Positions 8,005 to 15,403 of a DNA stretch of 45,520 nucleotides are shown in pieces. The position numbers were made by a program, and so were the translations under genes. This DNA comes from Alloprevotella sp. (GTDB taxonomy: Bacteria; Bacteroidota; Bacteroidia; Bacteroidales; Bacteroidaceae): positions 1 to 45,520 of the forward strand of contig JAFSQD010000088.1 of the NCBI GenBank assembly GCA_017446765.1, given 5' to 3'. The notes below the pieces were generated by a model. It was not told the origin of the DNA and searched no databases. It saw only the letters and a program-made list of their open reading frames with translations. Each line of letters opens with the position of its first letter. Position 1 is the stretch's first letter.

Positions 8005-9156
8005 TTAAAAAGCTAATTGGTGCCCACTGAGTTGCTGCCATTCTCCACGTGTAAAATCGGGGATGGTGACGGGGCGGCTGCCGTTTCTTGCGGATTCGCG
8101 GCTTAGTTCGGCAATGCACGACCATTCTGCGGCATCGTAGACGTCAATGTCAAGAGGCAGACCATGGTGGAGGCAGTGGATGAGGCGGCTGTCCATGGTG
8201 TAGTTCATCTCGTTGGGTACGCCCAGGGCATGGCCACGTTTCCACCGTTCGGCGGCATCGCCCGTGAAGTGGCGTTCGGCTTCCTTGAGGGCTTCATCTC
8301 CCGTAAGGTGGCGGCCGTCGGCAAACTGGAGGGTGGGGACGGGATATTTCTGAGCGTAGCCTTGTGTGCCGCAGAGGGTCTGCATGCGGCTGTACGGGCG
8401 GGGCGTCTTCACGTCAAGCTGGAGCAGGATGCTTCGCCCCCTGACGGTGCGGATGAGCGTGTTGCTGATGTTGGTGCCTTTGGAGGTCATGGAGACAAGA
8501 TAGTCCATGCGGTCGCCACGATGCAGTCCGAGAAGCCAGGCAATGGGGCCAAGGCCGTGGGTAGGGTAGGGGTTTCCGCCGTGTCGGCGGTAGAACTCTA
8601 TCATCCAAGGGCTTTCCTCGGCTTCAAAAAGGTGGTGGATATAGGCACCTTCCAGGTGGGTGATGTTGCCAAAAAGACCTTCTCGTACCATTTGCTGCAC
8701 GGATAGCGAGAAAGCATCATAACAGCAGTTTTCCGTCATGAAGCAATGGCGACGCGTGCGCTCGGCTGTGTCGACAAGTTGCCAACATTCGGCCACGGTC
8801 TGTGCTGCAGGCACCTCCACCGCCACATGCTTTCCTTGCTCCATCGCCTCAGTGGCAATCTCGGTGTGGGATGCCCAGTCTGTGCAGATGTAGACAAGGT
8901 CGATGTCGGGTTGGGCACAGAGCTGCCTCCATGCATCGTTGCCGGCAAAGGTCTTCGCTTCGGGGCGTCCGCTGCTACGAAGTGCTTCATTGCCCACGGC
9001 GAGGCGCTCCTCGTCAAGATCGGCCAGTGCGCAAATGGCGGCATGACGTAGGAAACGGTAGCGTTCCAGCGTCTTGAGGCCGCGTGCTCCCACACCGACA
9101 AGGCCGATGCGTACAAGGGGAATGGCAGGACACCGCAGGGAGAGGACGTTGGGCAT
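8005..9156 (-). CDS. Gfo/Idh/MocA-fold protein, GH109 (alpha-N-acetylgalactosaminidase) type
   Basis: The N-terminal Rossmann motif VRIGLVGVGARG (about residues 15-26) binds NAD(P). Beyond the general Gfo/Idh/MocA fold, several stretches match glycoside hydrolase family 109: ENCCYD, EGAYIHHLFE, NPYPTHGLGPI, RGDRMDYLVSM and the PRPYSR...GTQGYAQKYP segment. GH109 enzymes use bound NAD+ to cleave alpha-GalNAc by oxidation, elimination and addition. The start at 9156 (MPNVLSL) is chosen because it sits just before the Rossmann strand; the frame stays open upstream to 9249 without a plausible domain. No signal peptide is seen, so the 383-aa enzyme is predicted to be cytoplasmic, unlike many exported GH109s. 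A simple sugar dehydrogenase remains possible. Confidence 0.8.
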   Translation of the reverse strand: MPNVLSLRCPAIPLVRIGLVGVGARGLKTLERYRFLRHAAICALADLDEERLAVGNEALRSSGRPEAKTFAGNDAWRQLCAQPDIDLVYICTDWASHTEIATEAMEQGKHVAVEVPAAQTVAECWQLVDTAERTRRHCFMTENCCYDAFSLSVQQMVREGLFGNITHLEGAYIHHLFEAEESPWMIEFYRRHGGNPYPTHGLGPIAWLLGLHRGDRMDYLVSMTSKGTNISNTLIRTVRGRSILLQLDVKTPRPYSRMQTLCGTQGYAQKYPVPTLQFADGRHLTGDEALKEAERHFTGDAAERWKRGHALGVPNEMNYTMDSRLIHCLHHGLPLDIDVYDAAEWSCIAELSRESARNGSRPVTIPDFTRGEWQQLSGHQLAF

Positions 9157-9301
9157 GGTGACTTTGGTTGCTTGGAGTGGCTCTTTCTTTATGGCTTTGG
9201 TAGTGTGCCTGTGAAAAGAAAAAATGTGCGCATCTTCGCAGACACACACATTCCAGTTATTAACCCTTATCTAAATTACTAAAGTAGTAAATTAGCCAAA
9301 T

Positions 9302-9556
9302 TTAGTTCTTGCGAGCTTTTCCGTAGCGGCTCATGAACTTATCTACGCGGCCAGCCGTGTCGACAAGCTTCTTCTTACCCGTATAGAAGGGGTGGGAAGA
9401 GCTGGAAATCTCCAACTTCACGAGGGGATAGGTCTCGCCTTCAAATTCAATTGTCTCGCTCGTCTTGCAAGTGGAGCGGGACAGGAACATATCGCCGTTG
9501 CTCATGTCTTTGAAGACTACGGGGCGATAGTTTTCGGGATGTATGCCTTTTTTCAT
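9302..9556 (-). CDS. rpmE2: 50S ribosomal protein L31 type B
   Basis: The 84-aa protein starts [20 protein letters not shown] and has the type-B features [27 protein letters not shown] and a final KFMSRYGK. It lacks the four-cysteine zinc set of type A L31; only one Cys is present. In many bacteria type B replaces the zinc form under zinc limitation, but in Bacteroidetes it is often the only copy; the window cannot tell. It has its own promoter at 9625-9656 and lies upstream of the GH109-like gene on the same strand, 145 bases from it. Confidence 0.97.
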   Translation of the reverse strand: MKKGIHPENYRPVVFKDMSNGDMFLSRSTCKTSETIEFEGETYPLVKLEISSSSHPFYTGKKKLVDTAGRVDKFMSRYGKARKN

Positions 9557-9624
9557 TGTTTTATGTGTTCTTTTGTCGTTTCGTTGCTGGTAACAACTTG
9601 CGTGTAATGGTCTTTTTTGCGCTG

Positions 9625-9656
9625 CAAAAGTACGATGTTTTTTTCATCCTCCCAAA
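9625..9656 (-). promoter_or_regulatory. Promoter of rpmE2
   Basis: On the minus strand TTTG (9656-9653), a 20-base spacer, and TACTTTTG (9632-9625) match the consensus. Transcription would start near 9618, giving a 60-base leader. Confidence 0.7.
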
Positions 9657-9662
9657 CATTTC

Positions 9663-9693
9663 TTGTCTTTTTTCTCGGATTGTTGTAAGTTCG
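9663..9693 (+). promoter_or_regulatory. Promoter of the DUF3256 gene
   Basis: TTG at 9663-9665, a 20-base spacer and TAAGTTCG at 9686-9693 (one mismatch to TAnnTTTG). The expected start near 9699 is within a few bases of the ATG at 9702, so the mRNA may be nearly leaderless. It lies back to back with the rpmE2 promoter. Confidence 0.5.
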
Positions 9694-9701
9694 CGGTCGA
9701 A

Positions 9702-10337
9702 ATGAAATGCTATCTCTTATTTCTTGTGTTCCTTGGGAGCTTTATGTCGGCCTTTTCCGTGCCTGTCGACTCATTGTTCATGCGGGCTCCCAATGATGTT
9801 CTTCCCCTCCTCTCACGTGAGGCGCGCGAAGACTTACTGAGATCAGATGTCAGGGGCAGGAAAGGGTTGGACACGCGTGGAACGGACACCCCGTGCGTCA
9901 TTTCCCGCACAGACGACTGTCTTCGGGTTCGCCTTTCTCCACGTGTGGACATGGCATTCGTGGCACTTCTTGTTGATGGTCGCCCCATGTGCGCCACCTT
10001 GCAGACCCTCTACCTTCCGGCTGCCGACACGGAGGTGCGTCTGTGGGATGCTGACTGGAATGAAGCGGCGGTCAGGCTTCCGCATCTGGAGTTTGAGGAT
10101 TTCCTTGTATCAACCGACAGTCTCTCGGTATTTGGGAAAGACGAACTGCGTGCGATGCTCCGTCCCCACCACGTGGCATGGGAATGGCATCAGGAAACGT
10201 CCGAATTTTTCGCCACGCTCTCACTTGAGGCTTTGCCTGATTTTGAAAGACTGAGGTGGCAAAATAATCTGCGTCCACGCTCTTTCTCTCCCTCGGAGCT
10301 GTTCAAATCGCTCCCCGAAGGCATAAAAACGCCATAA
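9702..10337 (+). CDS. DUF3256-family exported protein
   Basis: The 211-aa product starts with a signal peptide (MKCYLLFLVFLGSFMSAFSV). The mature part matches what I remember of DUF3256: LFMRAPNDVLPLLSREARED near the start, then LRVRLSPRVDMAFVALLVD and VRLWDADWNEA. Members occur in Bacteroidetes and have no known function. The ATG at 9702 is preferred over an upstream in-frame TTG at 9663, because that TTG is part of the promoter. The gene ends shortly before the fba promoter and stands alone. Confidence 0.75.
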   Translation: MKCYLLFLVFLGSFMSAFSVPVDSLFMRAPNDVLPLLSREAREDLLRSDVRGRKGLDTRGTDTPCVISRTDDCLRVRLSPRVDMAFVALLVDGRPMCATLQTLYLPAADTEVRLWDADWNEAAVRLPHLEFEDFLVSTDSLSVFGKDELRAMLRPHHVAWEWHQETSEFFATLSLEALPDFERLRWQNNLRPRSFSPSELFKSLPEGIKTP

Positions 10338-10341
10338 ACGT

Positions 10342-10372
10342 TTTGCCTATTCTCCTTCAAATGCTACTTTTG
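10342..10372 (+). promoter_or_regulatory. Promoter of fba
   Basis: TTTG at 10342-10345, a 19-base spacer and TACTTTTG at 10365-10372. The leader to the ATG at 10432 is about 54 bases and AT-rich near the start codon. Confidence 0.7.
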
Positions 10373-10431
10373 CGAGGCCGAAAGGCATCATGAGAATAAA
10401 ATCATCAATCAATTTTATCTATTATAATAGT

Positions 10432-11442
10432 ATGGTAAACTACAAAGACCTCGGCCTGGTGAACACGCGCGATATGTTCAAGCGGGCCATCAACGGCGGC
10501 TATGCAATTCCCGCCTTCAACTTTAACAATATGGAGCAGCTCCAGGCCATCATCAAGGCCAGCAGCGACCTCCGTAGCCCCGTCATCCTGCAGGTCAGCA
10601 AGGGTGCTCGCAACTATGCCAACCAGACGCTTCTTCGCTACATGGCACAGGGCGCCGTGGAGTATGCCAAGGAACTGGGTTGCCATCATCCTGAAATCTC
10701 TCTCCACCTTGATCACGGCGATAGCTTCGAACTTTGCAAGAGCTGTGTAGACATGGGCTTCTCCAGCGTCATGATTGACGGTTCTGCTCTGCCCTACGAG
10801 GAGAACATCGCCCTGACAAAGAAGGTTGTGGAGTATGCTCATCAGTTTGACGTAACCGTAGAAGGCGAACTCGGCGTTCTGGCCGGTGTCGAGGATGAGG
10901 TTGTGGCCGAGGAAAGCCACTACACGCAGCCCGAAGAAGTAATCGACTTTGTAACCCGCACGGGTGTGGACAGCCTGGCCATCTCCATCGGTACGAGCCA
11001 TGGTGCCTACAAGTTTACGCCTGCTCAGTGCACGCGTGATCCGCAGACCGGTCGCCTCGTGCCCCCGCCTCTTGCCTTTGACGTCCTCGACGCCATCATG
11101 GAAAAACTTCCCGGATTCCCCATCGTGCTTCACGGCTCAAGCTCCGTACCTCAGGAGTATGTTGATATCATCAACGCCAACGGCGGTAAGCTGCCCGATG
11201 CTGTGGGTATCCCCGAGGAACAGCTCCGCAAGGCCAGCAAGAGCGCTGTTTGCAAGATCAACATCGACTCCGACAGCCGTCTTGCCTTCACAGCTGCTGT
11301 GCGCAAGGTGTTCGCCGAGAAGCCGGGCGAGTTCGACCCGCGTAAATACTGCGGTCCTGCTCGCGACCTCATGATTGAACTCTACAGCCACAAGATTAAG
11401 GAAGTGCTGGGCAGCGACGGCAAGCTGGCCAACTGCGACTAA
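10432..11442 (+). CDS. fba: Class II fructose-bisphosphate aldolase
   Basis: This zinc enzyme splits fructose 1,6-bisphosphate into dihydroxyacetone phosphate and glyceraldehyde 3-phosphate in glycolysis and runs the reverse step in gluconeogenesis. The 336-aa product shows GGYAIPAFNFNNMEQ near residue 22, the metal-binding LHLDHGDSFE (about 91-100), SSVMIDGSALPYEEN, VEGELGVLAG, and the second metal/phosphate region IVLHGSSSVP. Start 10432 (MVNYKDLGLV) fits the family N-terminus; an upstream in-frame ATG at 10390 would add 14 residues without homology. Codon use is strongly biased to C/G-ending codons, as expected of a highly expressed gene. A strong terminator follows. Confidence 0.95.
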   Translation: MVNYKDLGLVNTRDMFKRAINGGYAIPAFNFNNMEQLQAIIKASSDLRSPVILQVSKGARNYANQTLLRYMAQGAVEYAKELGCHHPEISLHLDHGDSFELCKSCVDMGFSSVMIDGSALPYEENIALTKKVVEYAHQFDVTVEGELGVLAGVEDEVVAEESHYTQPEEVIDFVTRTGVDSLAISIGTSHGAYKFTPAQCTRDPQTGRLVPPPLAFDVLDAIMEKLPGFPIVLHGSSSVPQEYVDIINANGGKLPDAVGIPEEQLRKASKSAVCKINIDSDSRLAFTAAVRKVFAEKPGEFDPRKYCGPARDLMIELYSHKIKEVLGSDGKLANCD

Positions 11443-11466
11443 GCGAAGATTCCAAAGTAGACCATG

Positions 11467-11510
11467 TGCGGGGATGTGCGAAATGACTGCACATCCCCGC
11501 ATTCTTTAAT
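11467..11510 (+). terminator. Intrinsic terminator after fba
   Basis: A perfect 13-bp stem (11467-11479 with 11489-11501), a 9-base loop, then TTCTTTAAT. It lies 24 bases after the fba stop. Confidence 0.85.
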
Positions 11511-11547
11511 CGTAAGCGAAGCGGAACGTGTCTTGTTATGTTGCGTT

Positions 11548-12036
11548 ATGAAAAAAGATATCTATTTGGACTATCGTCCCGATGACAGCCATCCCTACGC
11601 CTATGTTTATCCGCGACCCTCGGTCACAGCGGACTGCATCCTCTTTGCCCAGAATGGCGAGGGCGTTTGGCATGTACTGCTCATTCGTCGTGGAGGTGAG
11701 CCCTTTCGAGGCTTCTGGGCATTTCCCGGAGGCTTTCTTGAGGCGGGGCATGAGGACACAGAGCAGTGCGCGCGCCGCGAGCTGACGGAGGAAACGGGGC
11801 TGCAGGCAGGTAGCCTCTCCCTTGTCGGCGTGTATAGCCGCCCCGAGCGCGACCCGCGCTGCCACATTGTTACTGCCAGCTATTGCGGTATCGTTCCCAT
11901 GCAGGCGGCCCGCGGCCTTGACGATGCTGCCGACGCACGCTGGTTTCCCCTTGACGCCATCCCCCCTCTTGCCTTCGACCATGCCGACATGCTACAGGCG
12001 GCTCGCGCCAAGCTTGAAGCAGGAGAACTCAAATGA
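11548..12036 (+). CDS. Nudix hydrolase
   Basis: Nudix enzymes hydrolyse nucleoside diphosphates linked to another moiety. The 162-aa protein has WAFPGGFLEAGHEDTEQCA followed by RRELTEETGL, the Nudix box, at about residues 57-85. The catalytic REL.EE part is intact, but one extra residue seems to sit between the box glycine and the first box glutamate (G-x6-E instead of G-x5-E). The N-terminal YPRPSVTADCILF pattern is common in ADP-ribose-type or NrtR-related Nudix domains; substrate is not assignable. Start 11548 is used because the longer frame (from 11464) would run through the fba terminator hairpin. Confidence 0.88.
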   Translation: MKKDIYLDYRPDDSHPYAYVYPRPSVTADCILFAQNGEGVWHVLLIRRGGEPFRGFWAFPGGFLEAGHEDTEQCARRELTEETGLQAGSLSLVGVYSRPERDPRCHIVTASYCGIVPMQAARGLDDAADARWFPLDAIPPLAFDHADMLQAARAKLEAGELK

Positions 12037-12051
12037 AATAAAAAATTCGGA

Positions 12052-12094
12052 AGTATAAATGGGAGATAAAGAGGGAGTTAAACCCCCAGTAAAC
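12052..12094 (+). repeat. Degenerate 12-bp repeat (AGnTAAAnnGGG type)
   Basis: Units at 12052, 12064 and 12076 (AGTATAAATGGG, AGATAAAGAGGG, AGTTAAACCCCC) and a partial at 12088. Exact 12-base period, lying between the Nudix and HAD genes. Confidence 0.6.
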
Positions 12095-12114
12095 TAATTA
12101 TAATAGAACATTTG

Positions 12115-12741
12115 ATGAAATACACCACTTTTATACTTGATCTTGACGGCACGCTCCTTGATACCTTGCAGGATCTGACGGCCGCCGTGAACCATGCTTT
12201 CCGCCAATACGGGTTTCCCGAACAGACGTCTGATGCCGTACGCCGTTGCATGGGCAATGGTTATGCACGCCTCATCGGCGACCTGGGTGGAACGGAAAAA
12301 GTGCTGGAGACTTTCAACGACTATTACGGCCGCCATTGTGCCGACCTCACAGCGCCCTACGAGGGTATCCTTCCGACGCTCAGAGAGATGAAACGCCGTG
12401 GGGCACGCATGGCCATTGTCTCCAACAAGGGCAACGAGGCTGTGCAGCAACTGCGTGCGAAATTTTTTGCCGACCTCATTCCCACTGCGGTAGGCGAGAG
12501 CGAGACGGTGCGCCGCAAGCCCAATCCCGATGCTGTGCTTGAGGCGATGCGGCAGCTAAGGGCAACCATCGGGGATGCGGTCTACGTGGGCGATTCGGAG
12601 GTGGACATCGAGACGGCACGTCGTGCTGGCCTTCCCTGCATCTCCTGCACATGGGGGTTCCGCACGGAGCAGCACCTCAAAGACAACGGAGCTACGCAGT
12701 TCGTGCGCAGCCCCGAAGAGTTATTGGACTTTGTTGTGTAG
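12115..12741 (+). CDS. HAD-superfamily phosphatase, phosphoglycolate phosphatase type
   Basis: The 208-aa protein has the four HAD motifs: FILDLDGTLLDT at the N-terminus (nucleophile Asp and general-acid Asp), the Ser of VSNKGN (motif II), the Lys of RRKPNP (motif III) and the acidic GDSEVDIETA (motif IV). The helical cap between motifs I and II and the length fit the Gph/PGP subfamily, which removes phosphate from 2-phosphoglycolate or similar small phosphates. An in-frame TTG lies directly before the ATG at 12115, which is taken as the start. It converges with the SH3b gene 21 bases away. Confidence 0.88.
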   Translation: MKYTTFILDLDGTLLDTLQDLTAAVNHAFRQYGFPEQTSDAVRRCMGNGYARLIGDLGGTEKVLETFNDYYGRHCADLTAPYEGILPTLREMKRRGARMAIVSNKGNEAVQQLRAKFFADLIPTAVGESETVRRKPNPDAVLEAMRQLRATIGDAVYVGDSEVDIETARRAGLPCISCTWGFRTEQHLKDNGATQFVRSPEELLDFVV

Positions 12742-12762
12742 GATAGGAATTCGCCCCCTTTT

Positions 12763-13467
12763 TCAGAACTCAGGTGACTCAAGGGCTACAAGGCGTGTGC
12801 TGCTCATGTAGCCGCGCAAGGTGCCGCCTTGGGAGTATACCTTCAGCCAGGCATCGTTGACGGGACTTCCGCTGTAGAGGATGTAGCTGCCATCCTTCAC
12901 GCGCCCCACGACGGGATGGGACGTGCCGGGACCCCGGCGAATGTTGGTGTAGCCGTCCTCGTCGCGCACGACGGCGATGTATTTGTCCTCAGCCGTCTTT
13001 GCGGGAACCACGATTTTGTCGGCGCTTACATAGCCGATGGCTGTGGGAGGGGTGCCGTCGGTATAGTGATCGTAGACCTTGCACCATCCTTCCACGGGCG
13101 GGTCGAACATGATGAACATACCGTCCTCCACCTGCGAGGCTACGGGGTAGGAGGTGCCACGACCCTTTCGGATGTTGGTGATGCCGCCTTCGTCCTTGAT
13201 GAGGCCGAAGAGGTGCCCATCGTTGCTCTCGGCGGCCGATATGTCTGCGGCGGTGGCTTCTGCGACGACTTCTTCCGTCCCGCCACTCGTCTGTTCCGAA
13301 GTGGCTATGGAGTCGGCAGGCACATTCGTCTCTGCCTGCACTTGTTCGGTGAGGACTTTTTCCTTTTGTGATTTCACGTAGATATAGGCCAGCCCGCCGC
13401 CTACAAGCAGCAGGGCGATGGCACAGAGGAAACCGATGATAATGCCTATGGGCAGGTTGTCTTTCAT
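12763..13467 (-). CDS. Membrane-anchored protein with two SH3b domains
   Basis: The 234-aa protein has an N-terminal membrane helix (about residues 7-31, IGIIIGFLCAIALLLVGGGL), a low-complexity Thr/Glu/Ala linker to about residue 80, and two bacterial SH3 repeats: GGITNIRKGRGTSYPV...GWCKV and GYTNIRRGPGTSHPV...AWLKV. SH3b domains usually bind cell-wall peptide or serve as spacers for wall-acting enzymes; no enzyme domain is present. With one N-terminal helix it should face the periplasm. A candidate promoter lies at 13502-13534. Its partner is unknown. Confidence 0.85.
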   Translation of the reverse strand: MKDNLPIGIIIGFLCAIALLLVGGGLAYIYVKSQKEKVLTEQVQAETNVPADSIATSEQTSGGTEEVVAEATAADISAAESNDGHLFGLIKDEGGITNIRKGRGTSYPVASQVEDGMFIMFDPPVEGWCKVYDHYTDGTPPTAIGYVSADKIVVPAKTAEDKYIAVVRDEDGYTNIRRGPGTSHPVVGRVKDGSYILYSGSPVNDAWLKVYSQGGTLRGYMSSTRLVALESPEF

Positions 13468-13501
13468 TGTTTGGACGTGTTGATGAGAATCTATGACGTG
13501 G

Positions 13502-13534
13502 CAAAGGTAATACTACTTTGCAATATAGATTCAA
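13502..13534 (-). promoter_or_regulatory. Candidate promoter of the SH3b gene
   Basis: Minus strand: TACCTTTG at 13509-13502 fits the -7 box; the only -33 candidate, TTG at 13534-13532, has a 22-base spacer. Confidence 0.45.
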
Positions 13535-13570
13535 TATTAAAATGAAAAAAGTAAAGTTTCAGAAGATTAC

Positions 13571-13724
13571 GCCTTGAAACTGCTTGTTCCAGGCCTTGAA
13601 ACAGTTTGTTCCAAGCACTGGAACTGATTATCCCAAGCACTGGAACTGATTGTCCCAAGCACTGAAACTTCTTGTTCCAGGCTTTGAAACTGCTTGTTCC
13701 AAGGCTTGGAAATACGTTGGAACG
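13571..13724. repeat. 22-bp tandem dyad repeat array
   Basis: Six units begin at 13571, 13593, 13615, 13637, 13659 and 13681, with a degenerate seventh at 13703. The unit is close to GC[A/C/T][C/T]TG[G/A]AACTG, then [A/C]TTGT[T/C]CCA[A/G]. Each holds an imperfect inverted repeat GGAAC-5 bases-GTTCC, and the 22-bp period equals about two helical turns. It fills the gap between the trpB2 stop and the SH3b gene. Confidence 0.8.
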
Positions 13725-13744
13725 GGCATGAAGGGGTGCGCAGC

Positions 13745-15109
13745 CTAAGGCATTGTAGGTACGTCCTGGAGGTAGCGGGCTATTTCCTCGTCGGCGACGT
13801 TGTAGTTTTGGAGGTCTCCGCTGAGGTAGCTATCGTAGGCCGTCATGTCAATGAGGCCGTGTCCGCTGAGGTTGAAGAGGATGACCTTTTCTTCGCCAGT
13901 CTCCTTGCAGCGCAAGGCCTCACGCACAGTGGCGGCGATGGCATGGCTGGACTCAGGGGCAGGGATGATGCCTTCGGTGCGTGCGAAGATCATGGCTGCG
14001 TCGAAGGCTTCCAGTTGCGGAATGTCCATTCCGCGCATGAGACCGTCCTTCAGAAGTTGCGAGACGATGACGCCTGCACCATGGTAGCGCAGTCCGCCGG
14101 CGTGGATGTTGGCAGGGTGGAAGTTGTGCCCCAGGGTATACATGGGGAGCAGGGGCGTATAGCCGCTCTCGTCGCCGAAGTCGTAGCGGAACTCGCCGCG
14201 TGTGAGCTTGGGACAGCTTGCGGGTTCGGCGGCGATGAACTCCGTAGTGTGTTCCCCTGTGAAGTTGTGGCGCATAAAGGGGAAGGCGATGCCGCCAAAG
14301 TTGGAGCCGCCGCCGAAGCAGGCAATGACCATGTCAGGATACTCACCGGCCATTGCCATTTGCTTTTCGGCTTCCAGACCGATGATGGTCTGATGCAGCG
14401 TCACGTGGGAGAGCACCGAGCCGAGTGAGTACTTACACCCAGGCGTCGTCGTGGCCAGTTCGATGGCTTCGGAGATGGCCGAGCCCAGCGACCCCGTGTA
14501 GGCTGGATTCTTCGTAATGAGATCCTTGCCGGCACGGGTGGACATGGAAGGCGAGCCTTCCACGGTAGCACCAAAGGTGCGCATGATCATGGAGCGGTAG
14601 GGCTTCTGTTGCATGGAGATTTTCACCTGGTAGACGGCGGCTTCCAGGCCGAAGACGCGGGCTGCATAGGCCAGGGCAGCGCCCCACTGACCAGCTCCCG
14701 TTTCCGTGGTGACGTTTGTCATGCCTTCCTCCTTGAGGTAGTAGCACTGTGCGAGGGCACTGTTCACCTTGTGGGAACCCAGCGGGTTGACGCTTTCGTT
14801 CTTGAAGTAGATGTGGGCGGGTGTGCCGAGGGCATTCTCAAGTTCGTAGGCTCGCACGAGGGGCGTGCTGCGATAGCTGCAATACTTTTCGCGTACCGTC
14901 TCGGGGATGTCAATGAAGGCATCCGTCTGGTTGAGCTCCTGACGGGCACACTCCTCGGCAAAGATGGGGAAGAGGTCCTCGGCGCGGAGGGGTTTCTTCG
15001 TACCAGGGTGAAGAGGCGGCAGTGGCTTGTTGGGCATTTCGGCCTGGATGTTGTACCACTGGCGTGGCAATTCGGCTTCGTCGAGCAGGAATCGTTTTTG
15101 TCTGTACAT
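13745..15109 (-). CDS. trpB2: Tryptophan synthase beta chain, TrpB2 type
   Basis: This PLP enzyme joins indole and serine to make tryptophan. The 454-aa product matches the TrpB2 (COG1350) branch rather than TrpB1: it has a roughly 60-residue N-terminal extension, RSTPLVRAYELE, the PLP-lysine motif NPLGSHKVN (Lys114), TTETGAGQWG, QKPYRSMIMRTFGA, and the phosphate-binding CFGGGSNFGG. TrpB2 often works without TrpA, as an indole-salvage enzyme; no other trp gene is present here. The start at 15109 (MYRQKRF) is chosen because upstream sequence in the same frame runs through the terminator hairpin. Control by the Trp-codon attenuator upstream strongly supports a role in tryptophan supply. Confidence 0.92.
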   Translation of the reverse strand: MYRQKRFLLDEAELPRQWYNIQAEMPNKPLPPLHPGTKKPLRAEDLFPIFAEECARQELNQTDAFIDIPETVREKYCSYRSTPLVRAYELENALGTPAHIYFKNESVNPLGSHKVNSALAQCYYLKEEGMTNVTTETGAGQWGAALAYAARVFGLEAAVYQVKISMQQKPYRSMIMRTFGATVEGSPSMSTRAGKDLITKNPAYTGSLGSAISEAIELATTTPGCKYSLGSVLSHVTLHQTIIGLEAEKQMAMAGEYPDMVIACFGGGSNFGGIAFPFMRHNFTGEHTTEFIAAEPASCPKLTRGEFRYDFGDESGYTPLLPMYTLGHNFHPANIHAGGLRYHGAGVIVSQLLKDGLMRGMDIPQLEAFDAAMIFARTEGIIPAPESSHAIAATVREALRCKETGEEKVILFNLSGHGLIDMTAYDSYLSGDLQNYNVADEEIARYLQDVPTMP

Positions 15110-15155
15110 AAGGTGTAGGTTTTTGGTTTTTTGGTTTTTTAGGATACTCTGCCAA

Positions 15156-15189
15156 AAAGAGGCCTGTCGTAACGTCGACAGGCCTCTTT
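15156..15189 (-). terminator. Attenuator terminator of trpB2
   Basis: A perfect 14-bp stem (15189-15176 with 15169-15156 on the minus strand) with a 6-base loop; the 3' arm runs into five Ts. It lies 46 bases before the trpB2 start and after the leader peptide, so it can stop transcription ahead of the gene. Confidence 0.85.
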
Positions 15190-15193
15190 GCTT

Positions 15194-15285
15194 CGTATGG
15201 TTTCCTGAGGAAACACGCTTTCTTGCATACGTGCAGGTTGCGCTCACGACGTCCTTCGTCTTGAGCTGCGCCACCAGAAGTATGC
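15194..15285 (-). promoter_or_regulatory. Alternative stems of the trp attenuator
   Basis: Segment 1 GCATAC (15285-15280, just before the Trp codons) can pair with GTATGC (15230-15225). That same segment 2 (CGTATG) can instead pair with CATACG (15199-15194), beside the terminator, enclosing the small hairpin GTTTCC/GGAAAC (15214-15200). Ribosome position on the Trp codons could choose between them. Confidence 0.55.
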
Positions 15286-15300
15286 GTTTGTGCGTGTCAT
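15244..15300 (-). CDS. Trp leader peptide, MTRTNAYFWWRSSRRRTS
   Basis: This 18-codon frame has ATG at 15300 and TGA ending at 15244. It carries two adjacent Trp codons (15276-15271) in the middle. It lies about 30 bases after the predicted transcription start and before a strong terminator that precedes a tryptophan synthase gene. This is the classical layout of a translating-ribosome attenuator. A leader of this kind upstream of trp genes in Bacteroidetes has been described as the Bacteroid-trp RNA motif; I infer that this is a member, and that the peptide has no function beyond sensing charged tRNA-Trp. Confidence 0.8.
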   Translation of the reverse strand: MTRTNAYFWWRSSRRRTS

Positions 15301-15335
15301 GCTCTCAGTCTTGTTTTTTTGTTTGTTTTCGCCTG

Positions 15336-15367
15336 CAAATGTAGGCGAGCTGCATTATACGAGCAAA
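15336..15367 (-). promoter_or_regulatory. Promoter of the trp leader and trpB2
   Basis: Minus strand TTTG (15367-15364), a 20-base spacer and TACATTTG (15343-15336), a full match. Start near 15329 gives a leader of about 220 bases. Confidence 0.75.
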
Positions 15368-15403
15368 CAAATATCAATGTTTTTTTAGATTTACCCTCTT
15401 TTC

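Noticed and set aside
9297..9304. Promoter box TAAATTTG for the GH109-like gene (minus)
   Set aside because: It overlaps the rpmE2 stop codon and I could not find a convincing -33 element; left unassigned.
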